DNA of 44,058 nucleotides from Rhodoferax sp. OV413 (GCA_943330915.2 CALQJO020000023.1:1-44058), one strand, 5' to 3'; counted from the stretch's first letter, positions 15,431-25,621 are shown. Program-made: numbers and translations. Notes: generated from the sequence alone by a model not told the origin.

Positions 15431-16234
15431 GTGCTGGACAAGGACCGCAATAAACACCAAAGCAGCCAACCCCGCCATGTGGCGGTGATTATGGATGGCA
15501 ATAATCGCTGGGCTAAAATCCAGGGGCTTGACGGCAGCGGCGCTGGGCATCGGGCGGGTGCGGAAGCAGCGCGCGAACTGGTATTTTCCTGCGCCGACCG
15601 GGACATAGAGTTTCTGACACTGTTTGTGTTCAGCAGTGAGAACTGGCTGCGTCCCAATAAAGAAGTCAAAGGCTTGATGGCGTTGTTTCTCAGTGTGTTG
15701 CGGCGTAAAGAAATTCGTCAGATGCACGAGCGCAATGTGCGTTTACAATTTATTGGCAATCGTGCCAACTTTGCCCCGCGCCTTCTTAACAATATGGTTG
15801 AAGTCGAGCAATTGACCCGCAATAACACCGGTATGGTCGTTACCGTGGCTGCCGATTACGGCGGGCAATGGGACATCGCTCAGGCCTGTCGTGCCATCGC
15901 CCTGGACGTGCAAGACGGTCTGATCAACGCCGCGGATATTGATACTGACCACGTTCAGCGAACCATCAGCCTTGGTCAGGTGCCAGCGCCTGATCTGTGT
16001 ATCAGAACCGGCGGCGAGCGGCGCATCAGCAACTTCCTGCTTTGGCAAATGGCCTATACAGAGCTGTACTTTACCGACTGCTACTGGCCTGACTTCAACA
16101 ACGCCGAATTGCAACTGGCACTGGATGATTTCAGTCAACGCAAGCGTCGTTATGGCGGGCACTCTGAAAGTGACGAATTGACGGTTTCATCCACAGCGAC
16201 TTCACCTCGCGTGTTATCCGGACAGGGTGCCTGA
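15431..16234 (+). CDS. uppS: Undecaprenyl diphosphate synthase (cis-prenyltransferase)
   Basis: The 267-residue product condenses isopentenyl units onto farnesyl diphosphate to give the C55 carrier lipid. The catalytic Asp is in IMDGNNRWAK, the FSSENW block follows, and RTGGERRISNFLLWQ with the downstream YFTDCYWPDF completes the active site. The start is a GTG at 15431 with AGAAGGA at 7 nt. It overlaps cdsA by 8 nt, so the two are translationally coupled. The C-terminal about 15 residues extend past the usual end. Confidence 0.96.
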   Translation: MLDKDRNKHQSSQPRHVAVIMDGNNRWAKIQGLDGSGAGHRAGAEAARELVFSCADRDIEFLTLFVFSSENWLRPNKEVKGLMALFLSVLRRKEIRQMHERNVRLQFIGNRANFAPRLLNNMVEVEQLTRNNTGMVVTVAADYGGQWDIAQACRAIALDVQDGLINAADIDTDHVQRTISLGQVPAPDLCIRTGGERRISNFLLWQMAYTELYFTDCYWPDFNNAELQLALDDFSQRKRRYGGHSESDELTVSSTATSPRVLSGQGA

Positions 16235-17099
16235 GGTGCTGCGCCAGCGTGTAGTGACAGCTCTGGTCATGTTACTGGTCTTGTATGCCGGGACAGCCTG
16301 GCTCTCTCCAACCTGGTATGCGGGCTTTCTCAGCCTTATCATGTTGCCAGCACTCATGGAATGGGCTGAGTTGATGGGGCTTCACCGCTCCAGAGACAAA
16401 GCGCTGTGGATACTCTTGGTCACCACCATTATTGTGCCTGTGCTGATTATGCTGGTGTTTCCTGGTGCGGTGCCGTCTACCATCGGCGTAGCGGTGGTCA
16501 GTGCGCTGGCGATCATATTCTGGTTTTTAGTGTTTCTGGCGATCAGCGTGTATCCAGCTGGCCAGCACTACTGGGAGGCGACCTGGAAATTGGGAGCGAT
16601 GGGCATTGCCTGTCTGCTGCCGACTTGGCTAGGCCTGTTTTATCTGAAGGTGCTCGATCCGACAGGCATGCTGGTGTTTATCCTGATCGGGCTGGTCAGT
16701 ATCGTAGATATTGGTGCCTATTTCAGTGGTCGGGCCTGGGGTAACAAGAAACTGGCTTTGGCACTGAGTCCTAAGAAGTCATGGGCCGGGTTCTGGGGTG
16801 GCATGGCGAGCTGCGCTGCTTTGGCCACACTGATTCTGTGGTGGGTACACACCCGATATCAGCCGTTGTCGGTGGATTTATGGATTCTGTTATTGGCCGC
16901 CGCCATGTTGATGGCGGTGTTTTCTGTGGTTGGTGACTTGTTTGAAAGCATGCTAAAGCGCCATCGAGGTGTGAAGGATAGCGGGCGACTGCTCCCCGGT
17001 CATGGCGGTTTTCTTGATCGCATCGACAGTCTGATGGCGGCCACACCTATTTATGTTCTGGCCTTGTTGGTACTCAGCCAAGGTCTGGCGGTACTTTGA
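16227..17099 (+). CDS. cdsA: Phosphatidate cytidylyltransferase (CDP-diacylglycerol synthase)
   Basis: The 290-residue polytopic membrane protein makes CDP-diacylglycerol from phosphatidate and CTP, the entry to all phospholipids. About eight hydrophobic segments are visible. The family signature lies near the C-terminus: SMLKRHRGVKDSGRLLPGHGG followed by FLDRIDS, with the metal-binding Lys-Asp pair. Upstream, LALALSPKKSWAGFWGG is also typical. The start is a GTG inside the end of uppS. Confidence 0.95.
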   Translation: MPEVLRQRVVTALVMLLVLYAGTAWLSPTWYAGFLSLIMLPALMEWAELMGLHRSRDKALWILLVTTIIVPVLIMLVFPGAVPSTIGVAVVSALAIIFWFLVFLAISVYPAGQHYWEATWKLGAMGIACLLPTWLGLFYLKVLDPTGMLVFILIGLVSIVDIGAYFSGRAWGNKKLALALSPKKSWAGFWGGMASCAALATLILWWVHTRYQPLSVDLWILLLAAAMLMAVFSVVGDLFESMLKRHRGVKDSGRLLPGHGGFLDRIDSLMAATPIYVLALLVLSQGLAVL

Positions 17100-17101
17100 C
17101 G

Positions 17102-18325
17102 ATGACTGAAACATCCCATGTCCAGGCGCAGTGCATTTCGGTATTGGGTTCTACTGGGTCTGTTGGCACCAGCACGCTGGATGTGATTTCCCGCTATCCG
17201 CAACTGTCCGTTTACGCACTCAGTGCAGGCAGTAATGCAGAGTTGCTGTTTGAGCAGTGTTTGCGCTTCAAGCCGCGGGTGGCGGTGATACTCGCAGAGC
17301 AGCACGCTGATCTGCTGCGCCTGCAGTTAAAACAGGCGGGTAGCGAAACCGAGGTGCGTTACGGGTCTCAGGCCCTATGCGATATCGCATCGTCACCCGA
17401 TGTTGACACAGTGATGGCAGCAATTGTTGGCGCGGCCGGATTGCCGCCGGCACTTGCGGCGGTCTCCAGTGGCAAAAAAGTGTTACTGGCCAACAAAGAA
17501 GCGCTGGTCACCGCCGGTGCTTTGTTTATGAAAGCAGCGGAGGACAGTGGCGCTGTCGTATTGCCTATAGACAGTGAACACAACGCTATTTTTCAGTGTT
17601 TGCCTTTGTCAGCCCAGCAGCGGCGTGGTCGCCTGGCAGAGCACGGTGTTCGGCGCGTGGTGTTAACTGCTTCGGGCGGCCCGTTTTTAAAGATCCCGCT
17701 GTCTGAGCTTGAATGGGTCACGCCAGCTCAGGCCTGCAAACATCCGAATTGGTCAATGGGGCGAAAAATTTCTGTTGATTCCGCCACCATGATGAACAAA
17801 GGTCTTGAGTTTATTGAGGCCTGTGTCCTGTTTGATTTGCCGCCATCACAGGTGGATGTATTGATACATCCGCAGAGTATTGTGCATTCCATGGTTGAAT
17901 ACCGGGATGGTTCAGTGCTCGCCCAACTGGGTAGCCCTGACATGCGAGTGCCTATCGCTCATGCATTAGCCTGGCCTTGGCGCATGGACTCCGGCGCCAG
18001 TTTTCTGGATCTGGTGAAAAGTCCGGACCTGCAGTTTATGGCGCCGGATCTGGAGCGTTTCCCGGCGTTGGCCTTGGGCATCGAGGCGGCAAGCCAGGGC
18101 GGCTACTCGCCCTGTATTCTGAATGCTGCCAACGAAATCGCAGTTGCGGCGTTTCTTGACGGACATATCCGCTTTACCGAGATTACGGGGGTGATTTCAG
18201 GCACACTGGCGCAAATAACTTGTCGCCAGCCGTTGTCTATCGCTATGATTCAGGCAGTTGACGGGCAAGCCCGGGCAATCGCCAGCGAATTGGTGGCTGC
18301 GCTTAGTCGCTTGAAAACAGCTTAG
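17102..18325 (+). CDS. dxr: 1-deoxy-D-xylulose 5-phosphate reductoisomerase
   Basis: The 407-residue enzyme converts DXP to MEP with NADPH in the isoprenoid pathway that also uses ispD and ispF in this window. Visible motifs are the dinucleotide-binding VLGSTGSVGTSTLDV, the LANKEALVTAG block, and the metal and substrate residues in PIDSEHNAIFQ. GRKISVDSATMMNKGLEFIEA and the C-terminal NAANEIAVAAFL also match. I start at the ATG at 17102, 2 nt after the cdsA stop; a TTG at 17096 is in frame. Confidence 0.96.
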   Translation: MTETSHVQAQCISVLGSTGSVGTSTLDVISRYPQLSVYALSAGSNAELLFEQCLRFKPRVAVILAEQHADLLRLQLKQAGSETEVRYGSQALCDIASSPDVDTVMAAIVGAAGLPPALAAVSSGKKVLLANKEALVTAGALFMKAAEDSGAVVLPIDSEHNAIFQCLPLSAQQRRGRLAEHGVRRVVLTASGGPFLKIPLSELEWVTPAQACKHPNWSMGRKISVDSATMMNKGLEFIEACVLFDLPPSQVDVLIHPQSIVHSMVEYRDGSVLAQLGSPDMRVPIAHALAWPWRMDSGASFLDLVKSPDLQFMAPDLERFPALALGIEAASQGGYSPCILNAANEIAVAAFLDGHIRFTEITGVISGTLAQITCRQPLSIAMIQAVDGQARAIASELVAALSRLKTA

Positions 18326-18425
18326 GCACTGGATTTTCTGCTCCAGAGCAACGGTGGTGGTTTCTGGTAAGAGGGCAACCGGTTGTCGCCGGGAGCATTT
18401 TCCGCAGTAGTACTGGACAGGACTT

Positions 18426-19823
18426 ATGTTGCAGACCTTGGTTGTAAATATCTTGGCCCTGATCGTCACCCTGGGCATCCTCGTTACTATTCATGAATTT
18501 GGTCACTTCTGGGTCGCACGTCGCTGTGGCGTGAAAGTGCTGCGCTTTTCCATAGGATTTGGCAAAGCAGTTAAGACCTGGGTTGGCAAAGACGGTTGTG
18601 AATACGTCATCGCACCCATTCCTCTCGGGGGTTACGTCAAAATGCTGGGTCAGGACGATACCCGCACCGGCGCTGGCAGTAACATACACGATGATGAACG
18701 TCACATGGCATTCAACTACAAACCGTTGTGGCAGCGCTTTGCGATTGTAGCGGCTGGTCCGCTGGCTAATTTTCTATTGGCAATTCTGGTGTTCTGGCTG
18801 ATCAACATCACCTACGGGCAGCGTGGTGTGGCACCAGTGATTGGCAGTATTCTGCCGGAATCACCCGCTTGGCAGGTGGGGTTGCGCGCGGGTGATGAAA
18901 TTGTTTCTGTTGATGGTAATGACACCACGCTGTGGCAGCACGTCACCATGGCAATGCTCGATCGCCTGGGAGAGACCGGTCAACTGCAGATTACGGCCAT
19001 CCCTGCAGGACAACTGGATACCCGTGACTACACCATCCCCCTGAACAGCTGGCAGTCCTCCAGCGCGGCGCCTGATCCTCTGGGTTCGCTGGGTATTGTG
19101 CAGTTTGATATTCCGCCGGTGCTGGACACAATTGTGGCAGGGGGCGCTGCAGAGCAAGCTGGTCTGATGAGTGGCGACAGGATCATCAGCGCCGATGGTC
19201 AAGATATATCGGGCTGGGTGCAATGGGTCAGTATTGTGCGCGCCAGTCCGGAACTGCCTCTGGAAGTTGTTGTCGAACGAGCGGTAAGTGCGGAGCGGCA
19301 ACAGCTGACCCTGACTCCGGCTGGCAATCGCGCTGAGGATGGATCGCTGACAGGCGTCATCGGCGCCAGTGTCGCGCCGTTTGACGTGTATGCCAGTATG
19401 CCCGCAGATCAGCGCCGTGAGGTCAGTTTTAACCCGATCAGTGCCGTGGTACCTGCGCTGCAGGAAACCTGGGACAAGTCAGTGTTTGTGCTGGAATCAA
19501 TTCAGAAAATGGTGATCGGACTGATCTCTGTCAAGAATATCAACGGACCAATCACTATTGCTCAGGTCGCCGGTGAAACAGCCAGTTATGGTCTGGAAGT
19601 TTATCTGGGTTTTCTGGCAATTCTGAGTATCAGTCTTGGTGTGATGAATTTATTGCCAATTCCGGTGCTGGATGGGGGGCATTTGTTGTATTACACCATT
19701 GAGGCTATCATACGCCGCCCGGTACCCGAGCGAATTCAGGCCATGGGCCTGCAACTTGGATTGCTGATTATCGGCGGCATCATGATGCTGGCGATTTATA
19801 ACGACGTCAGTCGGTTGTTGTGA
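18426..19823 (+). CDS. rseP: Site-2 intramembrane zinc protease RseP
   Basis: The 465-residue inner-membrane protein performs the second cut of anti-sigma factor RseA in the envelope-stress cascade and also cleaves remnant signal peptides. The zinc motif HEFGH is at residues 23-27 in the first membrane helix, and the third ligand lies in LLPIPVLDGGHL in a C-terminal helix. Two periplasmic PDZ domains lie between, around residues 120-210 and 215-300, with GLRAGDEIVSVDG and GLMSGDRIISADG. Its place directly before bamA fits its role in outer-membrane protein homeostasis. Confidence 0.97.
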   Translation: MLQTLVVNILALIVTLGILVTIHEFGHFWVARRCGVKVLRFSIGFGKAVKTWVGKDGCEYVIAPIPLGGYVKMLGQDDTRTGAGSNIHDDERHMAFNYKPLWQRFAIVAAGPLANFLLAILVFWLINITYGQRGVAPVIGSILPESPAWQVGLRAGDEIVSVDGNDTTLWQHVTMAMLDRLGETGQLQITAIPAGQLDTRDYTIPLNSWQSSSAAPDPLGSLGIVQFDIPPVLDTIVAGGAAEQAGLMSGDRIISADGQDISGWVQWVSIVRASPELPLEVVVERAVSAERQQLTLTPAGNRAEDGSLTGVIGASVAPFDVYASMPADQRREVSFNPISAVVPALQETWDKSVFVLESIQKMVIGLISVKNINGPITIAQVAGETASYGLEVYLGFLAILSISLGVMNLLPIPVLDGGHLLYYTIEAIIRRPVPERIQAMGLQLGLLIIGGIMMLAIYNDVSRLL

Positions 19824-19898
19824 TCATTACTAACCTGATGATTCCGCTGAGCCGCTTGACAAAAAATTCATAAAAACGTCCGGATTTGTAAGAACTCC

Positions 19899-22580
19899 AT
19901 GATAAGAAAGTCGTGTCTCAGTGCTCTCCTGACCCTTGGCATTGCTGCTACAGCGCAGGCGCAAGCACAGAATTTCAGAATCTCTGACATCCGCATTGAC
20001 GGTCTGCAGCGGATTTCTCCGGGTGTAATGTTCAGTCTGCTGCCGGTGGGCGTAGGCGATCAGATGGAAGCGGGCACGGCTGCCGCCATCATTCGCGCCA
20101 TCACAGAATCGCAGTACTTTGAAGAAGTGGAAGTTGCCCGCGACGGCGATGTTTTGTTGATTACAGTGCTTGAACGGCCCTCGGTCAGTGAGATCAATAT
20201 CGAGGGTAACCGGGTTCTGAAGTCAGAAGATATTCTGCGCAACATGGAGCAGGCTGAAATTGTGGAAGGCGGTATTTTTACCCGCTCTACACTTGAAGCG
20301 ATTCGTCAGGGCATACAGGAGGTGTATTCGGGCCGCGGACGTTACGGCACAACCGTGGACATCGAAGTAGAGGAGTTACCCCGCAACCGTGTGGCGATTG
20401 ATATGACGGTCAATGAGGGTGAAGAAAGCCGTATTCGTGATATCAATATTGTTGGCAACACCACGTACGAAAACGAAGAACTGACCAATATCTTTGATCT
20501 GGGGGTTCGTCCCTGGTATCTGCCGTTGAGCCGCCGTGACCGTTACTCTCGTGAGCAGCTGGAAGGTGATATTGAACGGCTGAATTCCTGGTACCTTGAC
20601 CGTGGTTTTGCGCGTTTTAACGTTGACAATACCCCGGTATCGATTACGCCGGATAATGAACAGATTTACATCACCATCAATGTCAGCGAAGGACAGCAGT
20701 ATCAGATCAGCAAAGTCGATTTGGTTGGTGATCTTGTCAATGCTGAACCCTTGCTGCGAGCCTACACGCTTGTAGGCCCTGGCCAGACATTCTCACAGGC
20801 CTTGATCACCGCCAGTGAAGAGTACATGACGCAGATTCTGGGTAACCTCGGCTACGCGTTTGCAGAAGTGGAGGGTGTCCCCAATATCAACGATGAAGAC
20901 AACACCGTCGAAGTTATTTTTTACGTTGAGCCCGGCGCGCGTACCTATGTAAACCGAATCAATTACAGTGGCAACGTCACCACGGCGGATGACGTGCTAC
21001 GCCGCGAAATGCGCCAGCTGGAAAGCGCTCCCGCGTCCAGTCAGCAGATTGAGTTATCCAAGGTTCGTCTGGAGCGACTGGGTTATTTCTCCACGGTCGA
21101 AGTTGATACCGTAGAAGTCCCCGGCACCTCGGATCAGGTGGACGTCGAGTTTGAGGTAGAAGAACAAAGTTTCGGCAGCGTGTCTTTCAGCATAGGCTCA
21201 GGCGGTGGCGGTAACTGGTTTGTGGCTACAGATCTGCAGGCTGAGAACTTTTTGGGTACCGGTCGCACCGTTGCTGTAGGCCTTAACCGCAGTTATTTCA
21301 GCAGCAGCGCCAACTTCTCTTACATGGACCCATACTTCACCCCTGATGGTGTGAGCCGCGGTTTCAGCGTGTTTGCACAGAAGCAGGATTCACCCTTTAA
21401 CATTGCCAGTTTTTCCACCACCTCCTATGGCGCCACTCTGAATTTCAGTTACCCGATCAGCGAGATACAGCAGATCGGTTATAACATTGGTTATTCACAT
21501 ACAGAACTCAGTTCCGGCGGATTATCCGTGCAGGAGATCGAGGCCACACCCGTACTGACGCCCGGTGTTGATCGCTACGTTATTACGCCGGCGAATCTCA
21601 ACCCATGGGATGGCCCGGTGAGGGATGCCGTTACCGGTCTGGTGAGTGAATTGCCAATTGAGTATCTCAATCGCAATCCTGATCCTGGCTTTATTGACCG
21701 TAATGGCAGGATATTTGACAACCTGACTTTTACAACTAATTGGGTGCGCACCACGCTCAACCGTGGTCAGTTACCAACCGCCGGTTCCTTCCAGCAACTG
21801 TCGTTTGAAGTGACAGTGCCGGGCAGCGACCTCGAGTATTATCGCGCCAGTTATAACACCCAGTATTACCGCCCGTTGTTTGGTGAAGACTGGGTATTCC
21901 ACGTGCGCACCAATCTTGGTTATGGCGATGGTTATGGCGATACTGGCGAGCTGCCGTTTTTTCAGAATTACTTTGCGGGCGGTCTGGCTTACAACGGTGT
22001 CGTGCGTGGCTTCGAAGAGAATAGTCTTGGCCCACGCAGTACTCCACCATTAACGTATCAGACCAATCTGGCCGGACTGATCAAGGATGAAAATGGTAAC
22101 GTCAAAGTCACTGCTGGCGGTTTTGCGGAAGGTTATGATGGCTCACTGGGGTATCTGTCGGTACCGGTGATTAACGCCAACGGTCAACCAGTACTCGATG
22201 CCAATGGCAATCAGCAGCTGCAGTTGGCCGCCCAGCCTTACGACATTTATGGTGATCGAAACAGTTTTGGTGGCAACATTCTGACCACGGCGTCTGTTGA
22301 GTTGTTGTTCCCGCTGCCCATGGTTGAAGATCGTGGACGCGTGCGCTCCAGCCTGTTTTTTGATGTGGGAAGTGTGTTCTCTAATAATTGCTCAGTCAGG
22401 CAGACTGCATTGAATACCTGTGGTCAGTTTGATACGGGTGATCTGCGCTACTCTGTCGGAGTGGGCGTGACCTATTTGTCGCCATTCGGGCCCTTGACAT
22501 TTTATTTAGCCAAACCGTTTACCAAGAACCCGAATGACCAGACCAAGTCTTTTGACTTTACGATTGGCGCCGGATTTTGA
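19899..22580 (+). CDS. bamA: Outer membrane protein assembly factor BamA
   Basis: The 893-residue Omp85 protein inserts beta-barrel proteins into the outer membrane. A signal peptide (cleavage near AQAQA) precedes five POTRA domains (about residues 23-420) and a C-terminal 16-stranded barrel ending in Phe. The conserved VRGF of loop 6 is at residues 702-705. It is about 80 residues longer than the E. coli protein (810). The excess falls in two barrel loops: about residues 537-606 (loop 3 region) and 707-790 (after VRGF, loop 6). The ribosome-binding site before the ATG is weak. skp follows with its own promoter candidate. Confidence 0.97.
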   Translation: MIRKSCLSALLTLGIAATAQAQAQNFRISDIRIDGLQRISPGVMFSLLPVGVGDQMEAGTAAAIIRAITESQYFEEVEVARDGDVLLITVLERPSVSEINIEGNRVLKSEDILRNMEQAEIVEGGIFTRSTLEAIRQGIQEVYSGRGRYGTTVDIEVEELPRNRVAIDMTVNEGEESRIRDINIVGNTTYENEELTNIFDLGVRPWYLPLSRRDRYSREQLEGDIERLNSWYLDRGFARFNVDNTPVSITPDNEQIYITINVSEGQQYQISKVDLVGDLVNAEPLLRAYTLVGPGQTFSQALITASEEYMTQILGNLGYAFAEVEGVPNINDEDNTVEVIFYVEPGARTYVNRINYSGNVTTADDVLRREMRQLESAPASSQQIELSKVRLERLGYFSTVEVDTVEVPGTSDQVDVEFEVEEQSFGSVSFSIGSGGGGNWFVATDLQAENFLGTGRTVAVGLNRSYFSSSANFSYMDPYFTPDGVSRGFSVFAQKQDSPFNIASFSTTSYGATLNFSYPISEIQQIGYNIGYSHTELSSGGLSVQEIEATPVLTPGVDRYVITPANLNPWDGPVRDAVTGLVSELPIEYLNRNPDPGFIDRNGRIFDNLTFTTNWVRTTLNRGQLPTAGSFQQLSFEVTVPGSDLEYYRASYNTQYYRPLFGEDWVFHVRTNLGYGDGYGDTGELPFFQNYFAGGLAYNGVVRGFEENSLGPRSTPPLTYQTNLAGLIKDENGNVKVTAGGFAEGYDGSLGYLSVPVINANGQPVLDANGNQQLQLAAQPYDIYGDRNSFGGNILTTASVELLFPLPMVEDRGRVRSSLFFDVGSVFSNNCSVRQTALNTCGQFDTGDLRYSVGVGVTYLSPFGPLTFYLAKPFTKNPNDQTKSFDFTIGAGF

Positions 22581-22615
22581 TCCGGTAAAAAACGCGCAGC
22601 GGGGATGAAACTCAG

Positions 22616-22624
22616 TGTTATAAT
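22616..22624 (+). promoter_or_regulatory. Extended -10 promoter for skp
   Basis: TGTTATAAT matches the extended -10 consensus exactly (TG, one base, TATAAT). It lies 36 bp after bamA and about 65 bp before the skp ATG. No good -35 is present, which extended -10 promoters can do without. Confidence 0.55.
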
Positions 22625-22689
22625 CCCGCGCTGTCGCAAACCAGCAAATATTGCATAAAACTCAAACACATATGACCAAGGTGATTAAC

Positions 22690-23199
22690 ATGAAAAAAAT
22701 AATGATACTGGTTGCAGCTCTGTTTTTAACGGTGAATTCTGCTGTTGCCCAGACTGCTCCTGTCATTGGTATCATCAATCTTGAACAGGCGTTGTTTAAC
22801 ACTGACGCAGCGCGAGAGTTAGAGACCGGCACCCGCAGCGAGTTTGCGGCTGATGAAGGCCGTCTTGAGCAGCTCAATACTGAACTGCGCACCCTGATTG
22901 AACGAGCACAGCGCGATGAGTCAATTATGAGCGAGTCAGAACTGCGTGCGCTGAACTCTGAAGCACAGGAAAAGCAGGTTCAGATGCAATTGATCAGTGA
23001 GCGTCTGCAAACCGCCTGGCAAGAGCGTCAACAACAATTTGTTGAAACCATGCGTGAACCTTTGGGTCAGGCGATTGAAACTGTTGTTCAGGAAGGCAGT
23101 TACGATCTGGTACTCAATGCAGAAGCCGTGGCGTTTTTTAACAACAGCTATGACATCACAGCGCTTGTCACCGCCAAATTGAACGAGCTGGCGCGCTGA
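22690..23199 (+). CDS. skp: Periplasmic chaperone Skp/OmpH
   Basis: The 169-residue product has a cleavable signal peptide (MKKIMILVAALFLTVNSAVA) and then the OmpH/Skp layout: a short beta segment IGIINLEQALF, a long charged coiled-coil arm (about residues 45-125), and a C-terminal beta segment YDLVLNAEAVAFF. Skp trimers hold unfolded outer-membrane proteins on their way to BamA, encoded just upstream. The ATG at 22690 is chosen for the signal peptide and for AAGG at 8-9 nt upstream; a frame open further upstream is not supported. Confidence 0.95.
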   Translation: MKKIMILVAALFLTVNSAVAQTAPVIGIINLEQALFNTDAARELETGTRSEFAADEGRLEQLNTELRTLIERAQRDESIMSESELRALNSEAQEKQVQMQLISERLQTAWQERQQQFVETMREPLGQAIETVVQEGSYDLVLNAEAVAFFNNSYDITALVTAKLNELAR

Positions 23200-23245
23200 A
23201 ACCCAGCGCCCGGTAACGGCTCTCTCAAGTGTCGGGTAATCAGCA

Positions 23246-24355
23246 ATGAAGGTATCGTTCACGCTGGCAGAGTTGTCAGCGAAGCTGGACGTGCCTGTCC
23301 GTGCGGGTATTGGTTCGCAGCATGACCGCCCCGCAGATCGATTGATCATAGACGGTCTGGCGACACTGGAAAATGCCCGGCAGGGAAAATTGAGTTTTCT
23401 CAGTAATCCTCGCTACAGCCAGCAGTTAACGGTTTGTCAGGCCAGTGCTGTGATTGTTCATCCAGAGATGGCTGGCGCAACTCACCTTCCCTGTCTGCTA
23501 TCAACGTCACCCTATGTTACCTATGCAAAGGCCTCGCAACTGTTTGCCGCCGCCATCGCTCAACAACGCCCGCGAACTGCCCTGCAAACAGGCATCCATC
23601 CTTCCGCAGTTGTGAGTGTTGATGCCGTTATCGGTGCCGATGTGTGTGTGGGCCCGCATGCGGTCATCGAAGCCGGTGCCCGCATAGGAGCAGGTTGTGA
23701 TATCGGAGCAGGAACTTACATCGGCAGCGGCGTCAGTCTGGGTGTTGACTGTGTGATCTACGCTAATGTAACTGTGTATCACGATGTGGTGATGGGAGAC
23801 CGCGTTATGGTGCACGCCGGCGCAGTGCTGGGAGCTGATGGCTTCGGCTTTGCCTTTGATGGTCAGCGCTCTGTCAAGATTGCACAGTTAGGTTCGGTGC
23901 GTATTGGCTCGGATGTAGAGATCGGCGCAGCCACCAGTATCGACAGGGGTGCGCTTGATGACACCGTGATCGGAGACGGCGTCAAAATTGATAACCAGGT
24001 ACAAATAGGCCATAACTGTATAGTTGGGGACCACACAGTGATTTGTGGCTGTACGGCGTTGGCTGGCAGTACGCGGATAGGTCGTTACTGCGTGATAGGT
24101 GGTGGCGTGGGCATCACCGGACATCTGAGTATCACGGATCGTGTGACGGTCAGTGCGATGTCAATGGTGACGCAGTCGATTACCAAGCCCGGCTTGTATT
24201 CCTCTGGCACTTTGTTGCAGGAATCCAGCATCTGGAAACGAAACGTGGTGACTCTCGGCAAGCTGTCCGAGTTGTCCCGAACTGTCAGGAACATAAAAAG
24301 GCAACTGGACCAAACCGGGTTGCCGCCGCCAGGACATGATTATGATGAACATTGA
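23246..24355 (+). CDS. lpxD: UDP-3-O-(3-hydroxyacyl)glucosamine N-acyltransferase
   Basis: The 369-residue enzyme adds the second acyl chain in lipid A synthesis. The N-terminal uridine-binding domain (about residues 1-105) includes [13 protein letters not shown]. The middle is a left-handed beta-helix made of hexapeptide repeats (about 110-310). The catalytic His lies within the [10 protein letters not shown] segment. A short helical C-terminus follows. It overlaps the fabZ frame, as is usual in the lpxD-fabZ-lpxA-lpxB cluster. Confidence 0.97.
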   Translation: MKVSFTLAELSAKLDVPVRAGIGSQHDRPADRLIIDGLATLENARQGKLSFLSNPRYSQQLTVCQASAVIVHPEMAGATHLPCLLSTSPYVTYAKASQLFAAAIAQQRPRTALQTGIHPSAVVSVDAVIGADVCVGPHAVIEAGARIGAGCDIGAGTYIGSGVSLGVDCVIYANVTVYHDVVMGDRVMVHAGAVLGADGFGFAFDGQRSVKIAQLGSVRIGSDVEIGAATSIDRGALDDTVIGDGVKIDNQVQIGHNCIVGDHTVICGCTALAGSTRIGRYCVIGGGVGITGHLSITDRVTVSAMSMVTQSITKPGLYSSGTLLQESSIWKRNVVTLGKLSELSRTVRNIKRQLDQTGLPPPGHDYDEH

Positions 24356-24785
24356 AGAAATAAAGGAATATCTGCCACAGCGTTATCCTTTTTTACTGGT
24401 TGACAGGGTGGTCAGCATAGAGCTGGGCAAGTCGATTGTTGCCTACAAAAATGTCAGCGTGAATGAGCCATTTTTTGAAGGCCATTTTCCAGATTTCCCG
24501 ATCATGCCGGGCGTATTGATTATCGAAGCTCTGGCGCAAGCGGCGGGTGTGCTTGGTTTCAAGAGCCAAGAGAAGAAACCCAAAGACGGTTACGTGTATT
24601 ATTTTGTGGGTGCTGATGAAGTTCGTCTCAAGCGCCCGGTATTGCCGGGTGACCGGCTCACGCTGGAGGCGACTATCCTCACCAGCAAACGCGGTATTTA
24701 CAAATTTCAGTGTCGCGCCTCCGTTGATAACGAGTTGGTGGGCGAAGCGATCATCATTTGCGCAGAGAGGAAGAAGGAAAAGTGA
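24342..24785 (+). CDS. fabZ: 3-hydroxyacyl-ACP dehydratase FabZ
   Basis: The hot-dog-fold dehydratase of fatty-acid elongation, 147 residues from this start. The catalytic His and Glu lie in [20 protein letters not shown]. Three ATGs are in frame at 24336, 24342 and 24345; AGGA at 24331-24334 suits 24342 (7 nt) or 24345 (10 nt) and is too close to 24336. The gene begins inside lpxD, and its TGA overlaps the GTG of lpxA. FabZ and LpxA/LpxD compete for the same 3-hydroxyacyl-ACP, so the operon balances phospholipid and lipid A supply. Confidence 0.96.
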   Translation: MMNIEEIKEYLPQRYPFLLVDRVVSIELGKSIVAYKNVSVNEPFFEGHFPDFPIMPGVLIIEALAQAAGVLGFKSQEKKPKDGYVYYFVGADEVRLKRPVLPGDRLTLEATILTSKRGIYKFQCRASVDNELVGEAIIICAERKKEK

Positions 24786-25564
24786 TTGATGCGCTTGCAA
24801 TCATACACCCCTCGGCCAGCATCGCAGAGGGCGTCCGCATAGGACCTTGGAGTATCATTGGTCCGAATGTCACCATTGGCGAGGGCAGTGACATTGGCTC
24901 GCATGTGGTGATCAAAGCCAACACCCGTATTGGTAAAGGCAACAGCATTTATCAGTTTGCTTCCGTTGGAGAAGATCCGGCTGACAAAAAATTCGCTGGC
25001 GAGGATACCTGGCTGGAGATTGGTGATAACAATATCATCCGTGAGGGCGCGACATTGCACCGTGGTACTGGCGCCGGCGGGGGATTAACCCGTATCGGCA
25101 ACGGTAATCTGCTGATGGCCTATGTGCATATCGCGCATGACTGCATGGTTGGTAACAATACCGTATTTGCCAATAATGCCGGATTGTCGGGTCATGTATT
25201 GGTGGATGATTGGGCGATCCTCGGTGGTTATGCCGGCGTTAATCAATTCCTGCGGATAGGCGCGCATGCCATGGTCGGGGGCATGACCCATGTTTCCCAT
25301 GATGTGCCGGCTTACGTCATTGTCAGTGGCAGTCCTCCAGCGGTCCGCACTGTTAACACGGTCGGCCTTGAGCGGCGCGGTTTTGACGAAGTTACCGTCA
25401 AACTGATCCGCGAAGCGTTCAAGATCATTTATAAACGGGGGCTAAGCCTGCAGGAGGCGCAGCAACAGATTGCGCAACTGGCTGGTCAAAATGCAGCGCA
25501 GCTGTCTGCATTGACCGTGTTGCTGAACTCGATCTCCGGGTCAGTAAAAGGTATTCATCGCTAA
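24782..25564 (+). CDS. lpxA: UDP-N-acetylglucosamine O-acyltransferase
   Basis: The 260-residue first enzyme of lipid A synthesis forms a trimeric left-handed beta-helix. Hexapeptide repeats start at once ([20 protein letters not shown]), the catalytic His is in [12 protein letters not shown], and a helical C-terminal domain follows from about residue 185. The start is the GTG at 24782, which overlaps the fabZ stop as GTGA and has AAGGA 4-5 nt upstream. A longer frame from 24758 would add eight charged residues inside fabZ and is not supported by the family start. Confidence 0.96.
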   Translation: MIDALAIIHPSASIAEGVRIGPWSIIGPNVTIGEGSDIGSHVVIKANTRIGKGNSIYQFASVGEDPADKKFAGEDTWLEIGDNNIIREGATLHRGTGAGGGLTRIGNGNLLMAYVHIAHDCMVGNNTVFANNAGLSGHVLVDDWAILGGYAGVNQFLRIGAHAMVGGMTHVSHDVPAYVIVSGSPPAVRTVNTVGLERRGFDEVTVKLIREAFKIIYKRGLSLQEAQQQIAQLAGQNAAQLSALTVLLNSISGSVKGIHR

Positions 25565-25621
25565 GGCAGGTGCCTTGCTGCCACCGAATAGCCACAGAAT
25601 AAAAAGACAGGTGCCGGATTT

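Noticed and set aside
15490-15550. UppS active-site variant (MDGNNRWA and lack of the E. coli RAFGH sequence)
   Set aside because: I recall similar NNRWA and AGH patterns in other gammaproteobacterial UppS such as Pseudomonas, so this is ordinary family variation.
19856-19861. Perfect TTGACA upstream of bamA as a promoter
   Set aside because: No -10 element is present at 16-18 bp, and no sigma-E-type pair was seen either.
23580-25300. Internal repetition in lpxD and lpxA
   Set aside because: This is the protein-level hexapeptide repeat of left-handed beta-helix acyltransferases, not a DNA repeat.
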